From Leptasterias polaris (Eukaryota > Echinodermata > Asteroidea > Forcipulatida > Asteriidae), in NCBI GenBank assembly GCA_037783415.1, contig JAZGTN010000017.1, forward strand, positions 3,168,501-3,232,500: a stretch of 64,000 nucleotides of DNA, in the 5' to 3' direction. The position numbers were made by a program, and so were the translations under genes. The notes beneath the pieces are model-generated. The model was not told the DNA's origin, made no database searches, and saw only the letters and a program-made list of their open reading frames with translations. Below, piece by piece: positions 1-13,400 of the stretch. Within the stretch, counting starts at the first letter, position 1, and every line of letters starts with the position of its first letter.

Positions 1-708
1 CTTGGGGAGAATTATTGTAATTTGTTATTTTTTTTTATTAACTTTTTACTTTATTAACACCATTAGGAACATGGTAGTTTGGGCAGAAACGGGATCAAAG
101 GAAAAACACAATATTGCAACACCCAGGCCTGATATTTCACAGAAGCAACTGCCTCCATGCTTCTAGTAATTGCCTTGGTGCCCCTTTGACATTTTCCAGT
201 ACAAGTTGCTATATTGCACTTGTTAAGTGACCCTTTCAGCTACTGCTGCTGGTCATTTTGTTTGTATATACCAATAAATAAATATTTCCCTCATTCCGGT
301 CCCCTGTACATATGGCAGAAAGGCAACTAAATTAATTGTTCCAGTTTTTCTGATGTAAGATAAATGTCCCCTGTTGTTCTTTGCCTCCAACAAGTCCAAC
401 AGTTATGAACTACCTTCGTTATGAGTCATTTTTATCTCATTGTTTGTTTCTCAACAATTTAAATACAAAATATATTCCATCAATCCCAAATATGAATTAC
501 ATAAGCAGGAAGTGTTTTAGGATGTTTTTGATAGCACTCGTATTTCAAAGCCAACTTTTAGTTGCCCGTTTATGTTTATTTGTGTGTAAGATTTGTTAAA
601 GCACATACAATCTTTTGTTATATTATTTATACACTGATTGTTTTAATAACAATGTTAATGAATATGTGTTTCGATGGAATGTGTGTATAAAGTATGTTTA
701 AACCAGGC

Positions 709-823
709 ACGATATTTGTCCTATATGTACTTCTAGCCTACACTATGTGTACATGTAGGTCAGCCCTTGTACTTGATAAAATGTTCTTACTTTTTTCCAA
801 GGACCAAATGTCATGCCTGTTTG
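709..823. repeat. Palindromic MITE (family with end AACCAGGCAYGATATTTGTCC)
   Basis: The left end reads AACCAGGCACGATATTTGTC and the right end is its near inverse (GGACCAAATGTCATGCCTGTT). The interior and right end reappear in opposite orientation at 49566-49631 and 50573-50637. No coding capacity. The superfamily cannot be assigned because no clear target-site duplication is visible. Confidence 0.55.
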
Positions 824-920
824 ATAAATTGATTGTAAATCAATTTTGTCAATATGTTGACTGATTTATAGAAACTCACTATTAAATCACAGAATATTAG
901 AATTTTACAAATTAAAAACT

Positions 921-1065
921 GACTGGCACCCCCTGAACAAAGATATTGACAAAATAGGGAGACCGCCAACATAGGGCTAGATAGCTCAGTTGGTAGAGCG
1001 CCGGCACGTTAAACCGGAGGTCGTTGGTTCAAATCCCGCTCTAGTCAATTTTTCTTTGTTCAACC
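921..1065 (+). mobile_element. tRNA-derived SINE with inverted terminal decamers
   Basis: A tRNA-like body at 975-1046 has a 7-bp acceptor stem (GGCTAGA with TCTAGTC, one G-T pair), a D arm with GCTC/GAGC, an A box TAGCTCAGTTGG (982-993) and a B box GGTTCAAATCC (1026-1036). The anticodon arm is degenerate: the loop could be read as Asn GTT, but position 33 is C rather than T and the T stem is imperfect. A functional tRNA gene is therefore unlikely. The body sits between exact inverted decamers TGAACAAAGA (934-943) and TCTTTGTTCA (1053-1062). The same head and tail flank the array at 24.06-25.03 kb. Confidence 0.75.
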
Positions 1066-1079
1066 CAAAATCAAATTAA

Positions 1080-1328
1080 AAACACCTAAGAAGAACATTG
1101 ATAAATGAACGTTATTGATCATTGATTGATGGTTACATTGTAGTTGATTGTTGAATCAATAAATTGATATATAAGTTGATATATAAATTGATTGGTTGAT
1201 TTATTAGGTTATTGATTGGTAATTGATTGATTGATTTATAATTGACTTATTGAATGATTGATAATTTAATGACTGATTAATTGATAATTTATTGATTGAT
1301 CAGTGTATTGATTGATTAATTGATTTAC
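1080..1328. repeat. ATTG/TTGA-rich simple sequence
   Basis: Degenerate repeats of ATTGATTGATTG-type sequence extend from just after the SINE to the acceptor of the first exon (TGATTTACAG ending at 1330). The splice-acceptor tract of this exon is therefore T/A-rich rather than a clean polypyrimidine tract. Confidence 0.7.
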
Positions 1329-1330
1329 AG

Positions 1331-1440
1331 AGAGTCTTAACAGTGAGGATCTCCCTCCAGAGAAACGTCTGGAGGATGTTCTCCATCTCGCCGAGCTGTG
1401 CATCGATGTCTTGCAACAAAATGAAGAACATCACGCCGAG
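1331..1440 (+). CDS. CADPS: CADPS exon a
   Basis: The first two bases complete a codon, then 36 codons start [20 protein letters not shown] and end QQNEEHHAE. The acceptor is TTTACAG before 1331 and the donor is GTGAGT at 1441. This is the start of the Munc13-homology segment visible in the window. The exon ends in phase 0. Confidence 0.95.
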
Positions 1441-4400
1441 GTGAGTGCCAAGGAAACGTTAGAAGGGGTTACCCTAGGAACTTACTGATTGCTGTTGGCC
1501 CACTCAACGGTAAATGTAATCATTAAGTTTGGTGAAATGTTTGCAATCAACTTTTTATGAAGAAATTGCTCTGAAGAAAACAGTTTACACGTGGGGGTTG
1601 GGTAGAGAGGGGGATGGTTGTCTGGGTGGGACTTTGAGATCATGATGTGAGGCGATCGTCGTGGTTTGGGAAAGGAAAACAGATTGAGGTGGAATGACTT
1701 TCAGCCGGGACTGATTGCAGACCAGAAGGTCTAGAGATGTTGATTCTAATAACAGTTCTAGGAGCAATATGTCAAAAGGTTGTTCTCTTCTATGGTCATG
1801 TGATCATCTTTTTTTGAAAAAAAAAAAAAAAAAAAACAATTGGGGGAAGAGGGATCTGAATCTCAGATGCAGTCTCAGCATTCTATGCATGCAGTGAAGT
1901 TTACAATAACTGGTTGGTATTAATGAGAAGAAAACGCTTGGTTCTTGAAACTGTAGAGAGCCATAGTGTATGCAAATATGCCTTGATTATGCATGACATG
2001 TGCATGCTCATACATATGCATCAGATGGGCAGGTTATTGGCAGGTCACAAGCCTTACCCACAACTCCCCCTCCCCACCTCGCATTTGTGACAATGTTTCC
2101 CCCGCTGGCATTCATCGTACACAGTGGTTGATTATCTAGTGGAATCTAGTGGTACATTGCCATACTTTTTAGTTTTATTTGTTCAATTCATTTGTTTGCT
2201 AGTATGATCTCCATCTACTAAGAGATGTTTATACACAAAGTGGATTAGCCTTTGGAATCCTGCTGCCCCCAACCAGTCTCCCTCTATCCCCTTACCCCCT
2301 TACATCCCCTGCCCCACCCAACACACACACACACACTTGTCCCACCGCTCCTATACCTCTAACCTGTCCTGTCACCCAAGATTCTCTACCTCTAAACCCC
2401 CACTTTATGTTCCCTGTTCTTATCAATCAATCTCGTTCCTTCCCTCATGCTGAGTACGGTTCACTTCTGCTTTATTGAATCTTTTCCTGGTCATCATAAC
2501 GGACTTTTTATCACACCATGACCATCTTTGTTGGGTGCCCTGTGTTCACAGTATTAATGATACATTTTAATGCAATGTATTCTAACTCTCATTACAAGGG
2601 ACCATACTAACTTCATCTCGAAGCTTCAGATTTCACTCCTCGGTATCTTTCAAGATTCGGCGAGTTTTGGCGACTCTGAACAGAAATACATTTTCTGACA
2701 TAAAATTCACTGACCAAAACAACTTTTAAGAGCTATGCGGAAAATGGGTTGATAACCACAAACAGTTCGTGACATAGGTGTGAGTGTGAAATGTAAGATA
2801 AAAGCCAAGATTGATTCAACTGGGTATGATATTTTACATTGGAGTCCAAAGAGGCTTATATACAGTGGTGTAACCAGAAACTCTTCATCATACGTGGTGG
2901 CCTTTCTCTGCTTGTTACTTTTCAATCATCCACTACTTGTTCCTTCTTTCTTGCCCTACCTGTTTTATCATGCCTTAACCATCAACATGTAGTCATGTTT
3001 CTTGTATGCAATAGCAATCATGTATACCGTATCCTAATATATGGAAAAAGTGGCCAAACTATTTTCCTCAGTTTAGTTACATAGTTCTTTTTTTAATGGG
3101 ACAAAGGCAAGATGAATGTACCATGGAACCCTCTTGTTCAGTTCATTACACCTTCTTAAGTCTCCATTATCATTATTCCTGTCCCGAGTGAATTTTTTAA
3201 ACTTCTTGCTAATCCTTCAGTTCTTCTCCCTGGCACAATTCTGGCTCTTTTCAACCCTCTTTCCCAATTTCTCAAACGATTCCTCTCACACCCCCTTTTC
3301 AACTAACATGTCAATTTACATCAAGGCCGTGTTTGATTGGCGGCTGTGGCTGTTGCTAAGGACCGCCTATGCTTCAACACATGTTACCGTGGTGATCAAG
3401 CCACAGCCACAATGGACAAATCAAACATGGCCTTACTCTACTACACAAGCTTCTTCTCCTTTCCTTCTCTGCAACTCTAACTCTTCTCAGAAACCCAGAG
3501 ACCCAAGACCCCCTTTCTGCACCATGTTGCTAAATATTCCACATCTTCTCTTTTCATTACTTCTTAATTGTTGCCCTCAACCCTTTGTTCTTATCTTCAA
3601 ATACTGATCCCCCTTGTATCCCTCAAATCTAAAATATTACCCATCCACACCTCCTTGACTTTAAATACCACTTTTTCACACAACCCATAAAGTCTTTCCA
3701 TCAACACGCCTCTTCAAAAAGATTCATTGGTTTCTTACTTGTCCACTTTCCTTATTCCCTTGTCCTCTTCCCTAATCCCCTTGTTCTCTTTCCTTATCCC
3801 CTTGTTCTCATCCCCTTCCTTTTTCCTTTTCCCTTATCCCCCTTTCCTCTTCTCTTATCCCCTTGTCCCCTCCCCTTACCCCCCTTTGTCATCTTCCCTT
3901 ACCTCTTTGTCTTTCCTTATCCCTTTGTCATCTTCCCATCTCTTTGTCTTTCCTTGCCCCATTTTCATCTTTCTTTTCTCTTTGTCTTTCCTTACCCCTT
4001 TGTCATCTTCCCTTATCTCTTTGTCTTTCCTTACCCCTTTGTCATCTTCCCTTATCTCTTTGTCTTTCCTTACCCCTTTGTCATCTTCCCATCTCTTTGT
4101 CTTTCCTTATCCCTTTGTCATCTTCCCTTATCTCTTTGTCTTTCCTTACCCCTTTGTCATCTTCCCATCTCTTTGTCTTTCCTTATCCCTTTGTCATCTT
4201 CCCTTATCTCTTTGTCTTTCCTTACCCCTTTGTCATCTTCCCTTATCTCTTTGTCTTTCCTTACCCCTTTGTCATCTTCCCATCTCTTTGTCTTTCCTTA
4301 TCCCTTTGTCATCTTCCCTTATCTCTTTGTCTTTCCTTACCTCTTTGTCATCTTTCCTTATCTCTTTGTCTTTTCTTATCCCCTTGATGTCTTCCCTTAT

Positions 4401-7400
4401 CTCTTTGTCTTTTCTTATCCCCTTGATGTCTTCCCTTATCTCTTTGTCTTTTCTTATCCCCTTGTTGTCTTCCCTTATTGTCTTCCCTTATCTCTTTGTC
4501 TTTTCTTATCCCTTTGTTGTTTTCCCATATCCCTTTGTCTTCTCCTTTATGCCCTGTCCTTTTAGCCAATCATTAAGGTTGATCATTCAAACACTCTACC
4601 AAGCATTGCCTCTTTATCAATTCAATGGATTCGGTTCTCACAAGTGAACATTTTATAATCTTTGACTGTGAACTTTCTAGTCTTGATCTTGAATCCCTCG
4701 ACTTGGCATTTGCTCCTGCACGAAGTACGAATGTGATGAACAGAAAAAGAAAGAAAAAAACCACCACAGAGAAACTGCCCATCTGCACGTAAATGTATTT
4801 TGAAACATTCAACCAGGTGAATGGAAATTTTGATAAGAAATGCAGATGCTAGTTTGAAATTTTTCCCTTGTTTGGTAAATTTTGACTGGAAATAAAGAGC
4901 CATGTCTGCAATTTGTATTCAGTAGTTATTATTATTTCTTGTTACTCAGTGCCATGTTGAGATCACAAAACCATTCTAATACATACATGTACACAAACTT
5001 GCCAGCCCGGAAATGCCCTGTAACTGAACAAGGTTTTTAAAAAGTTATTGAAGATTGCCTCATTTATCAAAAATAAATGCTGAGCCCAATCGCCATGTCA
5101 AAATGGGGGGGAAAAAAAACTTAGTGACATCAAGGATAAGCCAGCCTTAACCCAAGTCCAGTCTCATTATCTCACCCCCTACCCTCCCGGTACCCACCAA
5201 TTTGATCACCCCTACTCCTAACCCTACCTGAAGTCCCCCATACCAAGCCGCTCGTTCATTAGCATTCACATTGTATCCATCATATTTTGACCCTTTGTCT
5301 TTTGATATATATTTTTTTATCTCCTCCCTCCTCCGTCGTCATCACCTTCCATTTTTTCCTCCATACTGATGCAGCGCGACAAACACAAAGAATCTCAGGT
5401 ATAATTGTATTTGCCATCCCGACATTTTGCTCGTGTGTAACAGGCTGTTTATTCATTTGTTTTTATTAATATTATTTGAAGAAGAAAAAAAATGCTTTTG
5501 TTTTCCTTACTTTTTCTAACTTCCCCAAACCTGCATTCATGTAGCTGGATGAACTTTCACCCAGATCATGTGTATTTTATTTATTTATTTATATTTATAT
5601 TTATTTTGTTTACATCAATGAGTGTGACTGTGTATTTTTTGTGGTGCTGTTTGAAGATGTATCACCATTTCCCAGTTGTGTTTCCTTTTATTTATGGGAA
5701 GTTTTTCCATATATTAAAAGAAAAACAAATGTTATTTATACAAGTGGCAACAATTAGAATTGCATACCTTTGGAAAAAAAATAGAAATACTAAGAGATAC
5801 ATTATCTAAAACCTAAATTATTATTGAAGTTTGTAAAACTCAGCTTGTCTTTCCCTGTATGACTGCAAATTTCAAGACAATAAATCAAATTTGAAACTAC
5901 AGGCTTTGTATAATCAAATTTTGCCACCTCCCCAAAAAGTATCGTACGTTTTGGCTAGTATTGAAAAATTATCTAAGTGAAGCCATTGGTTTGTCTGAGG
6001 ACCCGGCTCTGGCTAGAGGCTGAATTATTCCTTAATCCCTTGCTATAAATGCATAGGGTTTTTCGAAATCAATGGTGGATTTTTGGGGTAGCCGCAGCCG
6101 TTACTATTGAAATGAAGGTCTGGGTAGGTACATCTTGAAACAGCCATTTTTGCCTACGCCTAACACACTAACCGCTTTTTGCATTGAATCAAATTCATCC
6201 GGGCCGTTCTTTATCTTCATTGTGTGACTTTTGTATCTCACTAACACGCAAACTCAAGCCAAATTATAGCTTTTATTTATCATTCTGTGCTTTGATTCAT
6301 TTCTTTTTAATTTTTTAAAGTAATTATTGATAGTTAACCTGATTACAATTAGTATTATTAAGTTTACCTGAAGATAATATTATCCAGTCTGCACTTGCAA
6401 AATTTTGAAAATAGCAAACACGTTTACAGCTTAGCCTTCAGCCTCATTGCAAGGAATGCTATGCAGATGCTTGACATTTGTACACTTAAGTTCCTTTCAC
6501 ACTGGACGGATTCCCTGGGAAATAACCAGGAAATTTTGGATGACGTTTTCATACATGAATTGCTAACCCTGGCACACTCCTGGGAAATGGCTACCCCCTG
6601 CTTGGGAGTAGGTTTAAACAAGATAAACCCAGGGGTAGCATACTTGGTGGTTGTCTCTTCTTTCCCCAGGAACATTTCCTCAAGTGTGAAATGAACATGG
6701 GGTGGTCGTGGGGTTAAAATTCCACTGGGGTAACATTTCCTGGGATCTGGTATTGTGGAAAAGGCTGTCGGATAACTAATTATACATCTGATATGGTATG
6801 TACCATGTCAGTGCCTTGCGCTTAAAACCCCTTGCACAACGTGCAGCGCACTTACATGCACCTATCCTGTCGGTTATTTTTGGCAGTCAAAATATACACA
6901 AAGGAATAGACACCCAAAATGGTCGAAATGGTGCCTTGTGAGGAGGTGCGTTCCGGGTTGTGCAAGGGGTCAAAATACTGGGAGGAGGTTAACCATGAGA
7001 GGTAAAGTCCAGACCAAATAAATACATATTTAATTTTCCAGTCAGGATGTAAAAAATATTATTGTTGTTGATTACCTAATGATTACATGATTGTTCATGT
7101 AACGTAACGTTACGACAACTGCTTGCCACCAATTTTGCCTTGAAATAGGTAAGGCAAGCCAAAGGGTAGGGAGTAGAGTTACAAAAGTGTGGCACGGGTG
7201 GCTAGTGAGTAAAAGGGCTTGCCTCCCACCACTGTGTGGCCCTGGTTCGAATCCCGGCTAAGGCCATATGTGAGTAGAGTTGTGCGTTGGTTCTCTCCTG
7301 TGCCATGAGGGTTTTGTCTTTAGGCCTTCCAGTTTTCCTCCCTTCGAATAAATCAAACCCTTTTGATCTCTGGCTGTGGTCCGTGGTCATATATGGGTTG

Positions 7401-10400
7401 ATGTGGCCATTTGCCAAAGGTGCCCTTGCACGGTTCCCTGTAGCTCATGATTCTATACGGCTCCCTGTAGCTCATGATTCTATACGCTATAAGCGCAGAA
7501 TTCCTCAGTAGCGCCATGAAAAGGCCCAGATCACCAAGAAGTCCTAATATTGCATCCATTGGCCATAGCCACAGCCCAAGTCTCTTGATCCAGGCGTGGC
7601 CACAGTGGGCTCTCGTTTCCGAGAACAATGGACCTACTCTGTAAGTCTGCTGCCACCTAGTGTCGCCAAAAGTCTTCCTTCAAAACGGGAAAGGGGACCA
7701 TTCTTGAATAATTACCAATAAAGATTGTTATTAGTGTTAGTATTATTATTTATTTGACCAAGACAAATTATACAATATTGCTATGAAACAAGTACAAACT
7801 GATATTTCTAACTTAATGCTGGCATTTGTTTATTTTGTTGTAACAGGCAATAATATTTGTCTTGCTTATGTTGTTGTTTGATTGTCTTCTTCACCACTCT
7901 TTTAACCTCTTTCTTTATTCCCATTTTGCGGTAGATTTTTTAAAGTGATGGTATATCATTGACATGGGAGAAGTACTATAAAAAAATACGGCAAAAAAGT
8001 TACAGAAATTGCGTCCTGTGCTCTTGAGAGCGCAGCTTATGAAGTGTTTTGTCGTATTATTATTTTTCTATGCTCATAAAAGTTGGACTGCTTGCAACTT
8101 TTTCTTCTGGTTAATATCACTTTTCGAGTTATCAAAAATGAGGGCGCTTCTAGTTTTATTATTAAAAGCATAGTTCAAATAATCATCTGATTGTTTTTTA
8201 ATCGGACAAGAATCAATGCTGTACCATCAATTTTATTCAATTTGATTTCTTTTTCTGTCTCAGTTTTTAACATTTTACAACTTGACTATTATTAATCAGT
8301 GTGGTTAGTGCAGCAAGTGCAACTAATGAATCTAAAAGTCACCTGTGCTTTGTGCTAAGCAGCTCTTACTCTTGACCCAACTCACCTGATGGTCATCAGT
8401 TGATAAATCTTGCTTGTGCCATTTTGGGAGTGAGATTCCCCTCGAATGTTAAAGCCCGGTTCATACTTCCTGCAAATGCGAATGCGAAGTGAATTGTGGT
8501 GACACAAAAATCAGTACGCGCTCCTCTTCCAGTTGTGATGCAACAAATTTCGCTTCGCACGAAGCATTCGCAGGAAGTATGAACTGGTTTTTATGAACTG
8601 GTTTTTACCGTGCAATGTGTATTTGAGAGGATGCGCCTGTATTTCGAATCCCATAATGGCAGACCGCGGACAGACAATAAAACGCCTGTGACGTCAGGGC
8701 GAGGGGTTGATGGTCATGTTCTTTTCAAAAATTAACAGATGACATCATAATGGCTTGGGGAAAACTCCAGGTCCCTTGTTTTTCCTACTTCTTCTTTGAG
8801 TTGTGACCAATATCTGTTTCCATGGTTGCTTAATGATCAATAACTGAAACAGCACTGCTGCACGCCTAAAATTGTCACCAAAGCTGGCACACGTTTGTGT
8901 GTATTTTTACACATAATCACGCATTTCATTGTTCAAAAGCATCGCTTATGACAGAAACTTTTAACTCTGAGAAGACCTAAGACTTTGAAGAACATGTCAA
9001 AGCCAAGACCAGCTGTTAAACTTTTCTTGCGTAAATCATCAACGAAAAATCTAGCTCAATGCAATTCCTATGGGCTTCCGGTAATCAGTGGAGCCAGTTT
9101 GTGTGAAGAGGCATGGCTTTCAGTTGAGTTATGCCACATTTATGAACAGGATTGGTTATGACCACGTGAAGGCAGAATGTAAAAATATGCCTTCATAAGA
9201 TCCTTTGACCTAATGGCTCAGATTGATAACATTTAAGCATACTTCAGTTCAAATCTCTCGGCTGATTTCCATCTGTTTTTGTTATGTCACAAACTTTTCA
9301 ACATCCCTTCTTTTTTGACATCCCTTCAAACTTTCTCGTCAAAATTTCCTAAACTGCACAATTGATATTTTGAATTGATGGATTTATTTAACAAAAAGAT
9401 CACCCATCACCAAACCTAGGGTTAGCCTTTAAGGTCTTAAATGCTTGTGTATCTCGTGGTATAACCTAACAAGCTAACTCTAACAGTAATACTAGCTTTA
9501 ACACGGACATAGAGAATTACCATTGCAAGCTGTTGAGCAATAAACCAACTTGGCCAAAGTTGAACATGGCCTCCTGTTTTAACCCTAGCAAAAGTCTTTC
9601 TCAAAAACAAGAAAGTATAATTGAAATGGAAAAAAGGAAACATCAGAGATGCACAAACTGGGTCCGAGGTAATCCAGATTAACATGTGATGGAAGTTAAG
9701 TTAATTCAGATCAAGAAAGAGTTAATCTAGATTAAGCTAATCCAAGTTAAGTTAACCCAGATTAGGTCTTGGTTAATCCGGAGTTAACCCAGCCATAGAG
9801 TGCTAAAACCCAATCATAAACTGATTACATGTGTTTTACTGAACGATTCTCACCAGGACAACTTCTTACCATTTTTTCTACCCTCTTTCCCGCAAGGCAT
9901 TTGCATGGTTCAGTGAATTACTGGTGGAACATGCAGAGATCTTTTGGTCGCTGTTTGCTGTGGATATGGACAGCTCTCTAGAGGTTCAACCCCCTGACAC
10001 CTGGGACAGTTTCCCCCTGTTTCAGCTGCTCAATGACTACCTTCGCCTGGAAAGTAGGTGGCCTTTTTTAGTGTTGCTTTCTAAAGAGACTAATAATACT
10101 ACACAATTCTTGTAGAGCATTTTTATCACACCAAAGGGCGTCTCAAAGCGCATAGTATTTTTTCTGTGGATCTATCCTCGAAGTAATAACACCGAAGTAA
10201 TAACGATTTACAAGATGCTGTGGCGCAGTCTGCAGCCAACCATACCAGAAAACACTGGGGCGAACACCTTCTCTTACAGATAAGTGTACTGGGTTCTTTT
10301 AGGAGCATTACCCAGCCCTTGGGTCCAATGACTTTACGTCCCATCTGAAGGACAGAGCAATAAGTCTTAATTAAGTGTCTTGCTTAAGGACACAAGTGTC

Positions 10401-13400
10401 AAGACCAGGACTCGAACCCACACTCTGCTGGTCAGAAAAACCAGAGCTTGAGTCAGTGTGCTTGACTGTTCGGCATTGACACGCCATTTAGAGAGGCTAT
10501 AATGGGAGACTTGTAGAGACACTAGTAGGTGCAGCAGAGTTGCTGGGTAAACCTATTGTTCTGGATGACATGTGATGCTCAGAACAACAAAATGGAAACT
10601 AGCCAATACAACTTCTTCTACCGGTATCTTAAAGTCCCTCATTGGTCCAGTGCAGATTTTGCTTCAAAAAGAAACAAGCACAGTTCAATAACCTTATTAG
10701 CAATCAGCAGGGTTTTCCCTATTACAAATGAGGGGCCTTAGTCCAGTCTGATTTGTAGGAATTTCGAGGCAACAAAACTGCCAGTACTTTGGTTATAGAT
10801 ACTCCGCAAATCAGTACATCAGTCGTGGAATGAGGTGCTTGCTGGTCTAGATAATGACACATTTGGTTGTTAACTAGATCAGCATGCACCGTACTCGAAG
10901 TACATGTAGTCTATTGTAGTCTAATGTGGAATTACATTGATATGTCAGGATGTACAGTCAACCCTTGTTATAAAGAGCACTTTCAGAAAGAGGTTCTGGG
11001 TATAAAGCGTTCATTCTGAAGTCCCAAATCTTATATCTTTTTTCAGTTTCGTTGTTTTGCTGTCTTCTTCAAACAGCATTCCTGTTATAAAGAGGTAATT
11101 TGGCCAGACCCAGTGATCTCGTTATAACAAGAGTCAACTGTATCTTGGCCTGGCAAAACTAAGACGAGATCTAAGGTAACATTGTCGTTGTTTGCTTTTT
11201 GTTGCACAGATTTGAACGGTGGACGGTTTCACATGCATCTACAGGATACGTTTGCCCCACAAGTCATCCGCTATGTAGACCTAATGGAGTCATCCATTGC
11301 TCAATCCATCCATAGAGGCTTCGAAAGAGAAAAGTGGGAGCCCAAAGGGTGGGTTAACGCCAGAATCCTTTTACACGGCAAATTAATACATTAACTTTCA
11401 TATACTGCCTTTAAATTGTTTATAAGTAATTACAAGGTACAGGAAGTTTTAAAATAGGCTACAAAGCGACAAGAGACCCATTCAAAACTTTGCAAAGGAC
11501 CATGAAATTAATTCATACAATATAAATTTTAAAAGTAATTACAAGATAAAAGGAGTTAAGAATAGCTTACAAAGCGACAACGAGACCCATTGAAATCATT
11601 GCAAAGGACCATGAAACATACAATACAATACAGGAGTGCTTAAACAACCCCAGATTAGACCCAACGAGCATTGTCACTGAAAATGTGAATATTATTTGGT
11701 ATAAATAATTGTCTGGTGCAACAGAGTGAAGTCTGGGGAACAGAGAGAGACGAATACCAGACCTATTGAATGTGAAGTGACTGTTTGTGGACAATTAGGA
11801 AAAAACTTAAAACAGCTCTTACATGTAGTATAAAATAATAATAGTACAATCATTTATATTTAAAAAGCGCATTTTTCAAATGAATGCAATGTGCTGAGGG
11901 CAGTAATTCCAGAGAGGAACATTATTATTATTATTGTTGTTTGTTTCGGAAATAAAAGCTGAATTGAGTTTTATTTTTACAATACTAAGAAGAGTAAGAA
12001 CATTTAAAAAATAGAGAATTAAAATATATGACATTGTATCGAACAGAAACCTTAAGATGAACTTAAGTTTACATTTGAATTGATGAATAGAGTTGCAAGT
12101 CTGAATATTGAGAGGTTGCGAGTTCCAGCATGTGGGTCCAGCTACTAGGAAGGCCTTTGTCACCTGCTTGTTTGAAAGTGAAATGTATTTTTAAGTAACG
12201 CTCCGAGTAAAGGCCACTTTACATACAACATGTAACTTTCCTCATAAAGAGTCTTGACTATGGCTTTGATTCAATTCAATTCAATTCACTTTATTATCCA
12301 GAAGCGGGAAATTCATTTCGGCATTTACATCAATAAGTTAAAATATCAACAACAACAAAATACGCTCTTAATTTCCAAATTAACCCTCCTGTTTTGTCTT
12401 GCTGTACATCTAGTAATGGGACAGAAACCTCCGAGGACCTATTCTGGAAGCTGGACGCCCTGCAAACGTTCATCCGAGACCTGCACTGGCCCCAGGAGGA
12501 GTTTGCCAAGCACCTAGACCACCGTCTCAAGCTCATGGCTGCTGATATGATTGAATCCTGCGTCAATAGGTGGGTGCTTGTCAGCTGGACCCAAATTCCT
12601 AAAGTTGCTTATGCATAGAATAAGACGATGACTAGAGCAAGCTAGTCAAAACGTTGAGACCAATTAAGAACTCACTTCGTGGCAGTGAAGTTAATAACAA
12701 GAAGTCCCCTCGATCCACTAAGCGAAAGTAGTAGTCCCGGCCGATATCCTACCTCCCGCCCAGGTAGTGGTTAATAAGCAGGACAGTTCTTTTCAGAACT
12801 GAGAAGTCTCCCGAAGTCTCCCGAATTCCAAATAATCTACTCAGCGGCAGTAGAATAAAAAGCAAGACAAGTTCTCAAAGAACAAAATCTACCTACATGT
12901 AGCAAGTAGATATACACATGGTGTTACTGCAAACCAAATATACATTGATACCTCACCATGCAATGCCTCCAATCCCACATAGAATATTGCTTAGTAATTT
13001 TTTTGTTAAGCAAAGGTTTGCAGGGTACCAGTCACAGAATTGTGACCCGCTCTGCAAAAAAGGCCCGTAAGTCGCGCATAGTCAATTCACGTAATGGCTC
13101 TTCCATGTTGGTGGAGGGATTTTTTTTTTCACAAATCAAATTTTTTTTAACCCTATTTTCCAACCTTGATGTCTACTCTTTCATAATTTTAAATCAGGAA
13201 GGTCGATTTTGATCAATAAAGATGAAAAACCCTGTGTTTTGTGTTAAGGTTTTACGTGGTTTGGTACGATCGATTCCGTCCGAGGTTACAAAAATGCCGA
13301 TATTTTCACCTCTGACAATGCTCTCCCACGAACCCCCCTATTATAAATTTGGTATCATCTTGAAGCTTACGACTAACTCTTTCTATATTTTGACGTAAGA

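Larger units (their letters stand above)
1..1330. other. CADPS intron (5' end of window), no exon recognised
   Basis: This stretch lies upstream of the first recognised CADPS exon. It holds a palindromic MITE (709-823), a tRNA-like SINE (921-1065) and an ATTG-rich simple sequence (about 1080-1325) that runs up to the splice acceptor. A short piece at 148-215 resembles 48129-48190, so it is also part of a dispersed repeat. I see no coding exon here. Earlier CADPS exons (C2, PH and N-terminal regions) must lie to the left of the window. Confidence 0.6.
1441..9896 (+). other. CADPS intron a-b (8.5 kb)
   Basis: The largest visible CADPS intron. It holds a 112-bp MITE (3323-3434), a CT-rich minisatellite (about 3730-4560), a tRNA-like SINE (about 7190-7700) and a palindromic MITE (about 8454-8590). 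Poly(A) runs occur at 1817-1835. In the stretches 1441-3320, 4570-7185 and 8600-9896 I see AT-rich, non-coding DNA and no conserved exon. Confidence 0.7.

Noticed and set aside
975..1046. Functional tRNA-Asn gene
   Set aside because: The A and B boxes are good, but position 33 is not T, the anticodon and T stems are imperfect, and the same head and tail occur at another locus, so it is a SINE.
3727..4647. 306-residue Leu/Ser/Phe/Pro-rich frame
   Set aside because: By-product of the C/T minisatellite; open in all three forward frames.
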